64,000 bases of DNA from Paenirhodobacter ferrireducens (GTDB lineage Bacteria > Pseudomonadota > Alphaproteobacteria > Rhodobacterales > Rhodobacteraceae): NCBI RefSeq assembly GCF_004022265.1, contig NZ_SAVB01000003.1:1-64000 (forward strand), read 5' to 3'. This document shows, piece by piece, positions 44,101 to 50,835 of this stretch. The position numbers and the translations under genes were made by a program. Within the stretch, counting starts at the first letter, position 1; every line of letters begins with the position of its first letter. Below the pieces are notes generated by a model. That model was not told the DNA's origin. It searched no databases and saw only the letters and a program-made list of their open reading frames with translations.

Positions 44101-44525
44101 GCGACGAAGCCCACCGGGCAGAAGCCCCAATCCTCGGCAAAGCTCTCGGCCTCGGCGAGGGTGTCGCGCGCCACGATCGCCACCTGCACCGTCTCGCCGC
44201 GGCCGGACCAGTCGAACACCAGATCCGGGACCTTATAGGGCGTCATTCCCTCGAGCGCGGCGGTGATCTGGCGGCGGCGCATCGCCGGGCGCGGGCCGGG
44301 GGCGGCGATCTCGGCATAGAGGATCTGGCTCGCCGGGATGATGAGCTTCGTCAGCACGCCGGTCTCGGGCGCGCGCGCCTCGGCGAGGCGGCGCAGCCGG
44401 CCGAGTTCCTCGGACAGGTTCGGCGCATCGAGGCTGACCTCGCCCAGGACTTCCCAGCCGGTCGGGGTGCGGAGCAGCAGGCCGATGCCGTCATGCGAAA
44501 GATTGAGCGCGAAGCTGGGTTTCAT
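41184..44525 (-). CDS. Large GspL/PilM-like and GspC/PilP-like membrane protein with acidic low-complexity linkers
   Basis: A 1113-aa protein with no close match that I can name. Residues 1-175 look like an actin-like GspL/PilM domain (MKPSFALNLSHDGIGLLLRT, IIPASQILYAEI, TVQVAIVARDTLAEAESFAEDWG). Residues about 200-550 are Ala/Pro/Glu-rich and very acidic. One transmembrane helix lies at about 590-610 (LALMLALVIFLGLVAIWASYL). A second Ala/Pro-rich stretch includes Ala-Glu-Ala-Lys repeats near 935-970. Residues about 1040-1113 (LIGVYGASGNRRALIRMPNG, VKVAVGDRLDGGRV) match the GspC/PilP homology region. Similar proteins are often misannotated as translation initiation factor 2. ATG 44525 starts the conserved domain. 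Secretin neighbours are absent. Confidence 0.7.
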   Translation of the reverse strand: MKPSFALNLSHDGIGLLLRTPTGWEVLGEVSLDAPNLSEELGRLRRLAEARAPETGVLTKLIIPASQILYAEIAAPGPRPAMRRRQITAALEGMTPYKVPDLVFDWSGRGETVQVAIVARDTLAEAESFAEDWGFCPVGFVAVPAPGRFAGEPWFGLSSVAGRHLPDGTRLDRDQDPVPLASAPHAAADEPVLESVERVEEPAPEPHEAPEADLDAIAPAEELAAPEIVTATEDPAAGDTLVPDEAAPEAEAQPAPEAPEVAAAPPAEASADETEAEPAEIPADAQPQLPADAEELPATEPAAVPEPATETALLATSDDDTGSEIDAPEAAPDLDRAPDGPLEPEAAPATETTADDSPAEPITPASPIEAPAEHPVEADAALAPLDAMPEAETSELAAAEGPSESDTLAVAAALAAAEVSAIEETAEAAEKMAEAEEDTAEEHAAEDDSAEATAEVETDVAEEDTAEAVPEAETDEDVPEAENPPEPATDGAAEAGTGTAARTTRIPPLAGVARASAPPRPLGGAVRPAAITAPGLELTEDEAAPVLAAPRKPRPAEPKPAPGAHTAVPPETTVFGARRQKQIGGKPRHLGIALMLALVIFLGLVAIWASYLDTPAPVANSVAAPEQDSAAQGLSLGTDSAALTGGPADAASDLATASSPDSPGPADAAASDIPADADLAGIDAEMAADGVIPEATPTGSAEGLAAAPDGTLSSPQLPAEPAADGQDPAPAAPVADALAAAAEATAAGAPAGAILAPAAPQPDLQPAVPAAPPPFEELARVSPGASFEPTPEGVVTPGGFTLYSGRPPRASRARPDAVTKAAIAAEEAAALPWADPALKRFKPKTRPATVETAAAVAATAPAPQPAPAATEPPKATEAETETAAAPVAPLSAEAQRLAAQRPSTRPSAVERSAEAAAAAAEAEAAKAEAEAQAAKAEAEAGATAQAVSVSRRPAARPRSFKTSVEQALALAIAAEPEPVIAAAAPAPVIAAPAPASQKAAPAAPQRGVAAAPEPAVELDEPEPTLPTKRMPTSASVAKQATEQNALALREMNLIGVYGASGNRRALIRMPNGRFVKVAVGDRLDGGRVTAIGDGQLSYQKGSRTLMLKMLKGS

Positions 44526-44800
44526 GTCGGGGGCTCTGGACCTGCGGAACGGGCGCCGGAATGGGCGCGGGCGGTTCCTCCCTTGGTAAAGCATCTTCTC
44601 CGCCATGAAAAGCGGCGCCCGGGCCGCAGGCCCCGCCTGCGCCCGCCTTGAGCGGCATTTCTCCGCCGAATGTTGAAAAAGTGATGCGGGCGATCCTCGG
44701 AGGGACTGTCACCCGCAGGCCGCGGACGTATTTCTGCTGCGCCCGCCCCGGAAAAAGGCCGGGCGCGGGGTCCGGCCTTGTCGGTTCTCGTGGCGTCGCC

Positions 44801-46084
44801 TCAGGCGGTCGCGGCGGTCAGGGCCTGATCGAGGTCGGCGATCAGGTCGGCCACATCCTCGATCCCGATCGACAGCCGCACCACGCCCGGCGCGGCGCCG
44901 GCGGCGACCTGCTGTTCCTCGCTGAGCTGGCGGTGCGTGGTCGAGGCCGGATGAATGATCAGCGAGCGCGCATCGCCGAGGTTCGCGACATGGCTGAAGA
45001 GCTTCAGATTGTCGACGAGCTTGACGCAGGCGTCATAGCCGCCCTTCACCGCCACGGTGAAGAGCGCGCCGGCGCCCTTCGGGCAGATCTTCGCGACCCG
45101 GTCGTGCCAGGGCGAGGACGGCAGACCGGCCCAGGTGACATAGTCGATGCGCGGATCCTTCTCGAGCCACTCGGCCACCGCTTTCGCGTTCGCCACGTGC
45201 TTTTCCATGCGCAGGCTGAGCGTCTCGATCCCCATCAGCGTGTAATGCGCCGCCTGCGGGTTCATCGTCATGCCAAGGTCGCGCAGCCCGATCGCGATCG
45301 AGTGGAAGGTGTAGGCCATCGGCCCGAGCGCCTCGTGGAACTTCAGCCCGTGATAGGCCGGCTCGGGCGCGCTGAGCGAGGGGAACTTGTCCGAGGCCGA
45401 CCAGTCGAACTTGCCGGAATCGACGATCGCGCCGCCCATCACCGTGCCGTTGCCGGTGAGGTATTTCGTTGTCGAATGCACGACCAGCGTCGCGCCATGC
45501 TCGATCGGGCGGCACAGGTAGGGCGAGGCGAGGGTGTTGTCGACGATCAGCGGCAGGCCGAGCTTGTCGGCCACTTTCGCCACCGCGTCGAGATCGGTGA
45601 TGTAGCCGCCGGGGTTCGAGATCGACTCGCAGAAGATCGCGCGGGTGTTCTCGTCCACCGCGGCCTCGATCGCCGCCGTGTCGTCGAAATCGACGAAGGT
45701 GCAGCCCCAGCCGAAGCGCTTCATCGTCAGGCCGAACTGGGTGATGGTGCCCCCGTAAAGCCGGGTCGAGGCGACGATGTTGAGCCCCGGCCCCATCAGC
45801 GGGAAGAGCGCCATGATCTGCGCAGCGTGGCCCGAGGAGCAGCACACCGCCCCCGCGCCGCCTTCGAGTGCGGCGATGCGGCTGGCGAGCGCCGAGATCG
45901 TCGGGTTCGTCAGGCGCGAATAGATGTAGCCCACTTCCTGCAGGTTGAAGAGCCGCGCCGCGTGGTCGGCGTCTTTGAAGACATAGGCGGTGGTCTGATA
46001 GATCGGCACCTGGCGGGCGCCGGTCGCGGGGTCGGGTTCGGCCCCGGCGTGCACCTGCAGCGTGTCAAAGGAAAAGTCGGTCAT
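44801..46084 (-). CDS. metY: O-acetylhomoserine sulfhydrylase / aminocarboxypropyltransferase
   Basis: A 427-aa PLP enzyme that makes homocysteine (or cysteine) from O-acetylhomoserine (O-acetylserine) and sulfide. Signatures are TLQVHAGAEPDPATGARQVPIYQTTAY, YSRLTNPT and SSGHAAQIMAL, with the PLP lysine in VVHSTTKYLTGNG and the substrate Arg in LSIGIEDVADLIADLD. Length and sequence fit the MetY clade, longer than cystathionine synthases. ATG 46084 (MTDFSFDTLQVHAG) was chosen over upstream codons without family match. No SAM-type riboswitch was found in its leader. Together with the Sat-CysC gene it represents sulfur assimilation in the window. Confidence 0.93.
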   Translation of the reverse strand: MTDFSFDTLQVHAGAEPDPATGARQVPIYQTTAYVFKDADHAARLFNLQEVGYIYSRLTNPTISALASRIAALEGGAGAVCCSSGHAAQIMALFPLMGPGLNIVASTRLYGGTITQFGLTMKRFGWGCTFVDFDDTAAIEAAVDENTRAIFCESISNPGGYITDLDAVAKVADKLGLPLIVDNTLASPYLCRPIEHGATLVVHSTTKYLTGNGTVMGGAIVDSGKFDWSASDKFPSLSAPEPAYHGLKFHEALGPMAYTFHSIAIGLRDLGMTMNPQAAHYTLMGIETLSLRMEKHVANAKAVAEWLEKDPRIDYVTWAGLPSSPWHDRVAKICPKGAGALFTVAVKGGYDACVKLVDNLKLFSHVANLGDARSLIIHPASTTHRQLSEEQQVAAGAAPGVVRLSIGIEDVADLIADLDQALTAATA

Positions 46085-46178
46085 ATGCGCCTCCCGGAAT
46101 GCAACGGGGCGAACCCTATCGCCGGGTCCGGGGCGCTTCAAACACATTCGTTTTGTGCGGGATGTTCCGGCCGGCGCG

Positions 46179-46547
46179 CTAGAGGCCGAGGTGCAGATAG
46201 TCGCGCAGCCGGTACCAGGCGGGCGCGATGATGCACTTCAGGATCATGTAGGTGAAGCCGATGGCACCAAGCACGGCCGTCGACGCGATCAGCCCGTCGG
46301 CTCCGGCCGAGACGATGCCTGCGCGAGAGAAGGGCTGGACGATGAAGGCGAGAAGCTCGGCGGCAAAGGCCGAGGCCAGCGCCAGAGCCAGCAGCGTGCC
46401 GAGGAAGCGCAGCGGCCGGAACCAGGTGCCGAGGCCGGTGTGCACGGCCTCGGCAAAGATCGCCAACCCGATTCCGGTCAGAGTCGTCATGACGACGGGA
46501 ACATCCGCACCGAGAATCGGTATCGTGAATTCCATGAGCCGATCCAT
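46179..46547 (-). CDS. Small integral membrane protein of unknown function
   Basis: A 122-aa protein with three or four hydrophobic segments: VMTTLTGIGLAIFAEAVHTG, FLGTLLALALASAFAAELLAFIV, GLIASTAVLGAIGFTYMILKCII. A polar end, APAWYRLRDYLHLGL, closes it. I do not recognise the family. Start ATG 46547 is chosen because GGAG sits 6 bases before it; ATG 46559 and GTG 46565 are in-frame alternatives. It is isolated between metY and a glycosyltransferase-like gene. Confidence 0.65.
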   Translation of the reverse strand: MDRLMEFTIPILGADVPVVMTTLTGIGLAIFAEAVHTGLGTWFRPLRFLGTLLALALASAFAAELLAFIVQPFSRAGIVSAGADGLIASTAVLGAIGFTYMILKCIIAPAWYRLRDYLHLGL

Positions 46548-46635
46548 GGGTTTCTCCATCCTCACTCTGCCAAAAGGTTAAAGCGGAACTGGGGTCGGAT
46601 TGCGGGAAGACCGTGAAGGAAATGTGGCAGAGCTC

Positions 46636-47631
46636 TCAGCGCAACCAGAGCCCCTCGCGCCGGATCGCATTGCGCAGCACCTGCTCGCGCCGGGGCAGAT
46701 CGTTGCGGTCGAACTTGCGGCGCAGCTTCTGCCCCTTGTTCTGATAGATCAGCTTCTTTGCCGGCTCGTAGTTCTTCAGCACCTTCTTCACCGCATTCGG
46801 GGCGGCGACCGCCTCAGCCACCGCCACCGCGGCGTCGCTCTCGCGCGCGTAAAGCAGCGGCAGGGCACGGTAATGGGTGGTGACGGCGCCGTCGAGCCCG
46901 GCCAGCTCCGGTCCCGGCCGGCCGCCGCCGAAGGAATGGATCACCAGCGGCAGCGCGATCTGGTCGAGCCAAGGATCGAGCGACTGACAGGCCAGCTCCT
47001 CGGGCGTGTTCCAGCGGATCCAATGTGCGTAATGCAGGAAGCGCTTGCCGAAGGCCTGGGCATCGGCGCCGAAGAACCAGCCGGCGTTGAAGTAGAGATA
47101 GCGCTGCCAGTATTCATCGGGCTTGCTGAGGTCGAGCGAGCTTTCGAAATCGAGGCCGAAATGGTCGTAGAGACTTTTCCAGATCTCGGTGTAGCCGACC
47201 TTGTAGAGCGGCGGTTCGGGCCAGGTGCCCTCGCGCCGCATCGAGGCGGAGGGGCGGGCGAAATCAAAGCCCACGGAGCTCAGCGGCCCGGTGAAGAGCG
47301 TGTCGGTGTCGAAGAAGACGAAGGGCTCGGCGGGCAGCGCCGTCATCGCCTCGATCTTGTTGCCATGCGGGTAGATCTCGCCGAAGTGCTTGTTTTCGAA
47401 GGGCACGATCTCGGCGCCTGCGTCGGCCAGAAGCGCCCGCACCGGGTCCGAGATCCGCACCGGCTGCGACCAGCGGGCGCCGGTGGGCTCGGCCACCAGC
47501 AGCCGGCCGGCGAAGTCGGGGTTCGCCTTGCGGAAGGAATGGGTGAAGAGGATCGCCTCGTATTCGAGCCGCCCCGCCTGCGCCACGCAGAACACGTTGT
47601 AGGTTTGCCCGCCGGCCACTGTGCCCGTCAT
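46636..47631 (-). CDS. Glycosyltransferase-like protein (GT-A fold, DxD motif)
   Basis: A 331-aa soluble protein. It begins with NVFCVAQAGRLEYEAILFTHSFRKANPDF, an N-terminal strand typical of nucleotide-sugar-binding folds, followed by KIEAMTALPAEPFVFFDTDTLFTGP, where DTD is the metal-binding D-x-D of GT-A enzymes, and later LYFNAGWFFGAD. The C-terminus is strongly basic (KNYEPAKKLIYQNKGQKLRRKFDRNDLPRR in outline), suggesting membrane-surface binding. Donor and acceptor are unknown. ATG 47631 has AAAGGCAG upstream. Confidence 0.65.
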   Translation of the reverse strand: MTGTVAGGQTYNVFCVAQAGRLEYEAILFTHSFRKANPDFAGRLLVAEPTGARWSQPVRISDPVRALLADAGAEIVPFENKHFGEIYPHGNKIEAMTALPAEPFVFFDTDTLFTGPLSSVGFDFARPSASMRREGTWPEPPLYKVGYTEIWKSLYDHFGLDFESSLDLSKPDEYWQRYLYFNAGWFFGADAQAFGKRFLHYAHWIRWNTPEELACQSLDPWLDQIALPLVIHSFGGGRPGPELAGLDGAVTTHYRALPLLYARESDAAVAVAEAVAAPNAVKKVLKNYEPAKKLIYQNKGQKLRRKFDRNDLPRREQVLRNAIRREGLWLR

Positions 47632-47756
47632 CGTACTGCCTTTCACTGTCGGCTTACTATAGCGGCAGAGCAGGGACGGAGGGAAGGTGCCGCGCGCGCG
47701 AAGACCGCGGCGGAAGTGCCCGCAGGCCTTGCGAAATCACCAATCCTGAGGGGGAG

Positions 47757-47840
47757 TGGTGGGTGACCCTGGAATCGAACCAGGCGTGGGTCTCCCCGGC
47801 GGAGTTACAGTCCGCTGCCGCACCTTGCAGCTCGTCACCC
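47757..47840 (-). tRNA. tRNA-Tyr (GTA anticodon)
   Basis: Read on the minus strand, 84 bases fold as a type II tRNA: acceptor GGGTGAC/GTCACCC, D stem GCT/GGC, anticodon stem GCGGA/TCCGC with loop CTGTAAC (anticodon GTA), a 14-base variable arm and T arm CCTGG-TTCGATT-CCAGG. Discriminator A and a genome-encoded CCA follow. The unusual point is G at position 8, where nearly all tRNAs have U. It lies directly upstream of rlmB on the opposite strand. Confidence 0.82.
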
Positions 47841-47957
47841 GACGTGGGGCGGGATTTACCGAAGGGGGTGGGGGGCGTCAAGCGGGTTTTTGACGGTTTT
47901 CGCGGCTCTTGCCAAAACGGCGCTGCCGGCGCAGGAAGGGACAAAAGGGGAGCGGCG

Positions 47958-48740
47958 ATGAAGAAACCGACCTGGGTGATCGAGAAGGAGCGCGCCAAGC
48001 GTGCATCGGCGGCGGAAACCGTGTGGCTGTTCGGCCTGCATGCGGTGCGCGACGCGTTGGTGAACCCGGCGCGGGTGAAGCTGCGTCTGGTGCTGACGAA
48101 GAACGCCTCTGACAAGCTGACTGAAGCGATCGCCGCCTCGGGGATGACGGCCGAGATCGTCGATCCGCGCAAGTTCGACACGCAGGTGCCGCTCGCGCCC
48201 GATTCCGTGCATCAGGGCGCCGCGCTCGAGGTCAAGCCGCTCGACTGGGGCAAGCTCGAGGACGTGGCGCTCACCGGCCGCGGCGCGCCGCTGGTCGTGC
48301 TGCTCGACCGGGTGACCGATCCGCACAACGTCGGTGCGATCCTGCGCTCGGCCGAGGTGTTCGGCGCGCGCGCCGTGGTCGCGCCGGCGCGCCATTCGGC
48401 GCCCGAGACCGGGGCGCTGGCAAAGACTGCCTCGGGCGCGCTCGAACGCCAGCCCTATCTGCGCGTGACGAACCTCGCCGATGCGATGGAAGAGCTGCGC
48501 AAGATGGGCTATGTGCTGCTCGGCCTTGCGGGCGAGGCCGAGGAGACGCTGGGCGAGGCGCTGGCCGCCGTCGGCACGCGGCCCGTGGCGCTGGTGCTGG
48601 GCGCCGAGGGGCCGGGGCTGCGCGAGAAGACGCGCGACACCTGCGACCGGCTGGTGAAGATCCCATTCCCGGGCGCATTCGGCTCGCTCAACGTGTCGAA
48701 CGCGGCGGCGGTGGCGCTCTACGCGGCCACGAACCGCTGA
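47958..48740 (+). CDS. rlmB: 23S rRNA (guanosine-2'-O-)-methyltransferase RlmB (SpoU/TrmH family)
   Basis: A 260-aa SPOUT methyltransferase that methylates G2251 in the peptidyl-transferase region of 23S rRNA. The N-terminal substrate-binding domain (GLHAVRDALVNPARVKLRLVL) precedes the knotted SAM-binding domain with DRVTDPHNVGAILRSAEVFG (motif 1, Asn/Arg catalytic), LVLGAEGPGL (motif 2) and LNVSNAAAVALY (motif 3). ATG 47958 follows GGGGAGCGGCG; the open frame from 47763 runs through the tRNA and is not coding. The adjacent tRNA-Tyr gene is on the other strand. Confidence 0.92.
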   Translation: MKKPTWVIEKERAKRASAAETVWLFGLHAVRDALVNPARVKLRLVLTKNASDKLTEAIAASGMTAEIVDPRKFDTQVPLAPDSVHQGAALEVKPLDWGKLEDVALTGRGAPLVVLLDRVTDPHNVGAILRSAEVFGARAVVAPARHSAPETGALAKTASGALERQPYLRVTNLADAMEELRKMGYVLLGLAGEAEETLGEALAAVGTRPVALVLGAEGPGLREKTRDTCDRLVKIPFPGAFGSLNVSNAAAVALYAATNR

Positions 48741-48835
48741 CGCGCGCGGACGGACGGATGCCTGTCGCAGCTTCACAAAGATGCGATTCGCGGCCGCCCC
48801 CCTTTAACCGGGGGGACGCATTCCTATGTATGATG

Positions 48836-48926
48836 ACAGAAGCGCAGCTTGGAACCGCTGTGTTTCAGTTCACTGTCCCTCGTTCCGCACCTGTGCGCCC
48901 GGCCGTTCTGGTTCGGGCGCATTTTT
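48836..48926 (+). ncRNA. Candidate small RNA ending at a strong terminator
   Basis: Between rlmB and the CoA-binding protein gene, about 90 bases with no good reading frame end in a perfect terminator (48894-48926). A possible promoter, TTTAAC (48803-48808) and TATGTA (48825-48830) 16 bases apart, lies just before. A short G/C hairpin (48797-48815) already separates this stretch from rlmB, so the second terminator suggests its own transcript. No known RNA family is recognised. Confidence 0.3.
48894..48926 (+). terminator. Rho-independent terminator
   Basis: Stem TGCGCCCG (48894-48901) and CGGGCGCA (48914-48921) followed by TTTTT. It stands 28 bases before the CoA-binding protein ATG, so that gene needs a promoter overlapping or read-through of this hairpin. 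Confidence 0.85.
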
Positions 48927-48953
48927 ATCTGTCCGGCTGAAAGGGAGGCTGCC

Positions 48954-49373
48954 ATGACCGATGCCGAACTCCGCGAGATCCTGCAGACCACCAAGGTGAT
49001 CGCCGTCGTGGGCTTTTCCGCGAAACCCGACCGCGCCTCGCATTACGTTGCGGCCTTCCTGCAGACGAAGGGCTATCGGGTGATTCCGGTCAACCCGGGC
49101 CTTGCCGGCCAAAGCTTCCTTGGCGAGACGGTCTTTGCCGATCTCGCCTCGATCCCGGCGGAGATCGCCGTCGACATGGTCGACATCTTCCGCGCCCCCG
49201 AGGCGGTGCCGGGCATCGTCGAAGAGGCGCTTGCCCATCTGCCGGCGCTGCGCACGGTCTGGATGCAGCTTGGCGTGATCAGCGAGGAAGGCGCCGCCCG
49301 CGCCCGCGCCGCCGGCAAGATGGTGGTGATGGACCGTTGCCCGAAGATGGAGATCCCGCGGCTCGGGCTGTGA
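48954..49373 (+). CDS. CoA-binding (succinyl-CoA synthetase-like Rossmann) domain protein, YccU type
   Basis: A 139-aa single-domain protein with the CoA-binding fold: LQTTKVIAVVGFSAKPDRASHYVAAFLQTKGY (about 8-40), IPVNPGLAGQ, the acidic loop MVDIFRAPEAVPGIVEEAL and VWMQLGVISEEGAARARAAG. Stand-alone members bind CoA but have no settled function. ATG 48954 follows a strong AAGGGAGG ribosome-binding site. The very short gap after an upstream terminator is notable. Confidence 0.87.
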   Translation: MTDAELREILQTTKVIAVVGFSAKPDRASHYVAAFLQTKGYRVIPVNPGLAGQSFLGETVFADLASIPAEIAVDMVDIFRAPEAVPGIVEEALAHLPALRTVWMQLGVISEEGAARARAAGKMVVMDRCPKMEIPRLGL

Positions 49374-49406
49374 CCGGGGAGGGGGGCTCTGCCCCCCGCT
49401 GCGCGC

Positions 49407-49496
49407 CCCCCGAGGTATTTGGGCCAAGATGAAAAGCGAAGGGGCCTCGCCTGAGTGACGAGGCCCCTGCTTTCTTCCTGCCCGAAAGACCTCGGG
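49407..49496. repeat. Dispersed palindromic repeat, copy 2 with embedded terminator hairpin
   Basis: Arms CCCCGAGGTATTTGGGCCAA and the degenerate complement ending GACCTCGGGG flank a second perfect hairpin, GGGGCCTCG (49441-49449) / CGAGGCCCC (49459-49467), followed by TGCTTTCTT. It lies between the converging CoA-binding protein and aminotransferase genes. Compared with copies 1 and 3, the centre has been replaced or enlarged. Short GGGGG-containing hairpins flank both sides. Confidence 0.75.
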
Positions 49497-49539
49497 GGGG
49501 AGCGGCGTCAGCCGCGAGGGGGCAGCGCCCCCTGCGTCC

Positions 49540-50739
49540 TCAGCCCTTGACCGCCGCCGCCGCCTCGACGATCGCATCGGCGATGAAGTCGAGCTCGGGG
49601 CGGGTCAGCCGCGCGGGCAGCCGGGTGTCGCAGGCGCGCATCAGCATCGCGCGGGTCTTCGGCAGCTCGGGCAGATCGCCGAGGAACTGCCAGTTCCAGA
49701 AGGCGCGGGCATTGTCCTTGCTCAGCCCGAAGACCTGCACGCCGACGCCGCGGGCCTTGGCCTCGTCCTGCAGGCGCAGTGCCTCGGCATCGGTCCAGTC
49801 GCCCGTGAGGTTGAACTGCAGGCTGTCGGGGGCGCGCGTCTCGGGGCCGAGGGCGGGCGGCACGTCGAGCCAGGGGCTCTCGTTCAGCTTCGCCGCGACG
49901 TAATCGTGGTTCGCCAGCCCGTCGCGCACGCGGCGCGGCACCTCGGCCAGCTGCGGGCGGATCACCGCGGCCGAGAGGTTCTGCATCCGGGTGTTGTAGA
50001 GCGGCAGCTGGTTTTGCCAGTGCACGAAGCTGTTCTGCAGCCCCGGGTGCTTCTTCCAATTGTGCTCGTAGGCGCCCGACATGATGATCGCGCGGGCGGC
50101 GAGTTCCGGGTCATCGGTGACCAGCACCCCGCCCTCGCCGGCGTTCACCAGCTTGTAGCTCTGGAAGCTGAAGCAGCCGATCTTGCCGATCGTGCCGATC
50201 TTCTTGCCGTCCCACACCGTGCCGAGGCTGTGCGCCGCATCCTCGATCACCGGCACGCCCTTCGCGTCGGCCAGCTCCATGATCGCGTCCATGTCCGAGG
50301 TATGGCCGCGCATGTGCGAGATCAGCACCGCCGCGATGCTGTCGTCGAACTTTTCCCGGAAGTCGTCGAGGTCGACGCGGAAGTTTTCGCCGACCTCGAC
50401 CAGCACTGGCACGCAATCGGCATGCACGATCGCCGAGGGCACGGCGGCGAAGGTGAAGGCGGGCACCAGCACCCGCGCGCCGCGCGGCAGGTCGAGCGCT
50501 TTCAGCGAGAGAAACAGCGCCGCCGAGCAGGAGGCGACGGCGACGGCATAGCGGGTGCCCATGAAGGCGGCGAATTCGGCTTCGAGCTGCGACACCGGCG
50601 CGTTTTCCGAGGTGTAGCGGAACAGATCGCCCGAGCTGAGAAGCCGCTCGATCTCGGCGCGGGCGGCCGCGGGGATAGGCTCGGCGTCGTAGCAGTTCGG
50701 CGGGGGACAGGTCGGGGCGAGATCGCCATCACGGGGCAT
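49540..50739 (-). CDS. DegT/DnrJ/EryC1/StrS-family aminotransferase
   Basis: A 399-aa PLP aminotransferase of the nucleotide-sugar type. The PLP-lysine is in FSFQSYKLVNAGEGG (about residue 205), preceded by VIEDAAHSLG (Asp/His stacking and PLP nitrogen contacts) and AVASCSAALFLSLKAL. Family members aminate keto-sugars, but relatives act on other ketones. It lies 96 bases downstream of the amine oxidase gene on the same strand, across a palindrome at 50754-50770, so it may be separately regulated. No sugar-biosynthesis genes are nearby, which leaves its substrate open. Confidence 0.88.
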   Translation of the reverse strand: MPRDGDLAPTCPPPNCYDAEPIPAAARAEIERLLSSGDLFRYTSENAPVSQLEAEFAAFMGTRYAVAVASCSAALFLSLKALDLPRGARVLVPAFTFAAVPSAIVHADCVPVLVEVGENFRVDLDDFREKFDDSIAAVLISHMRGHTSDMDAIMELADAKGVPVIEDAAHSLGTVWDGKKIGTIGKIGCFSFQSYKLVNAGEGGVLVTDDPELAARAIIMSGAYEHNWKKHPGLQNSFVHWQNQLPLYNTRMQNLSAAVIRPQLAEVPRRVRDGLANHDYVAAKLNESPWLDVPPALGPETRAPDSLQFNLTGDWTDAEALRLQDEAKARGVGVQVFGLSKDNARAFWNWQFLGDLPELPKTRAMLMRACDTRLPARLTRPELDFIADAIVEAAAAVKG

Positions 50740-50753
50740 GAGTTTCAGCTTTC

Positions 50754-50770
50754 CTGAATGTCATATTCAG
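50754..50770. promoter_or_regulatory. Palindromic operator-like site upstream of the aminotransferase gene
   Basis: CTGAAT-gtcat-ATTCAG, extendable to nine pairs with one mismatch (TTC...AAA flanks), lies 15 bases before the DegT-family ATG in the 96-base gap. Its location over the expected ribosome-binding/promoter zone suits a repressor site. The binding protein is unknown. Confidence 0.5.
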
Positions 50771-50835
50771 AAAAGCAGTAAGATGCTCCTGGCCGCAGGC
50801 CAAGTGAAAGTTTCGTGTCGCCGGCGAAGTGTCGC

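Noticed and set aside
42759-44651. 630-codon plus-strand frame opposite the large GspL/GspC-like gene
   Set aside because: The apparent Gly/Arg-rich protein is the complement of Ala/Glu/Pro codons. There is no ribosome-binding site and no domain.
46085-46178. SAM-II-type riboswitch before metY
   Set aside because: The 94-base gap lacks the conserved pseudoknot bases of SAM-II; only short GC hairpins are present.
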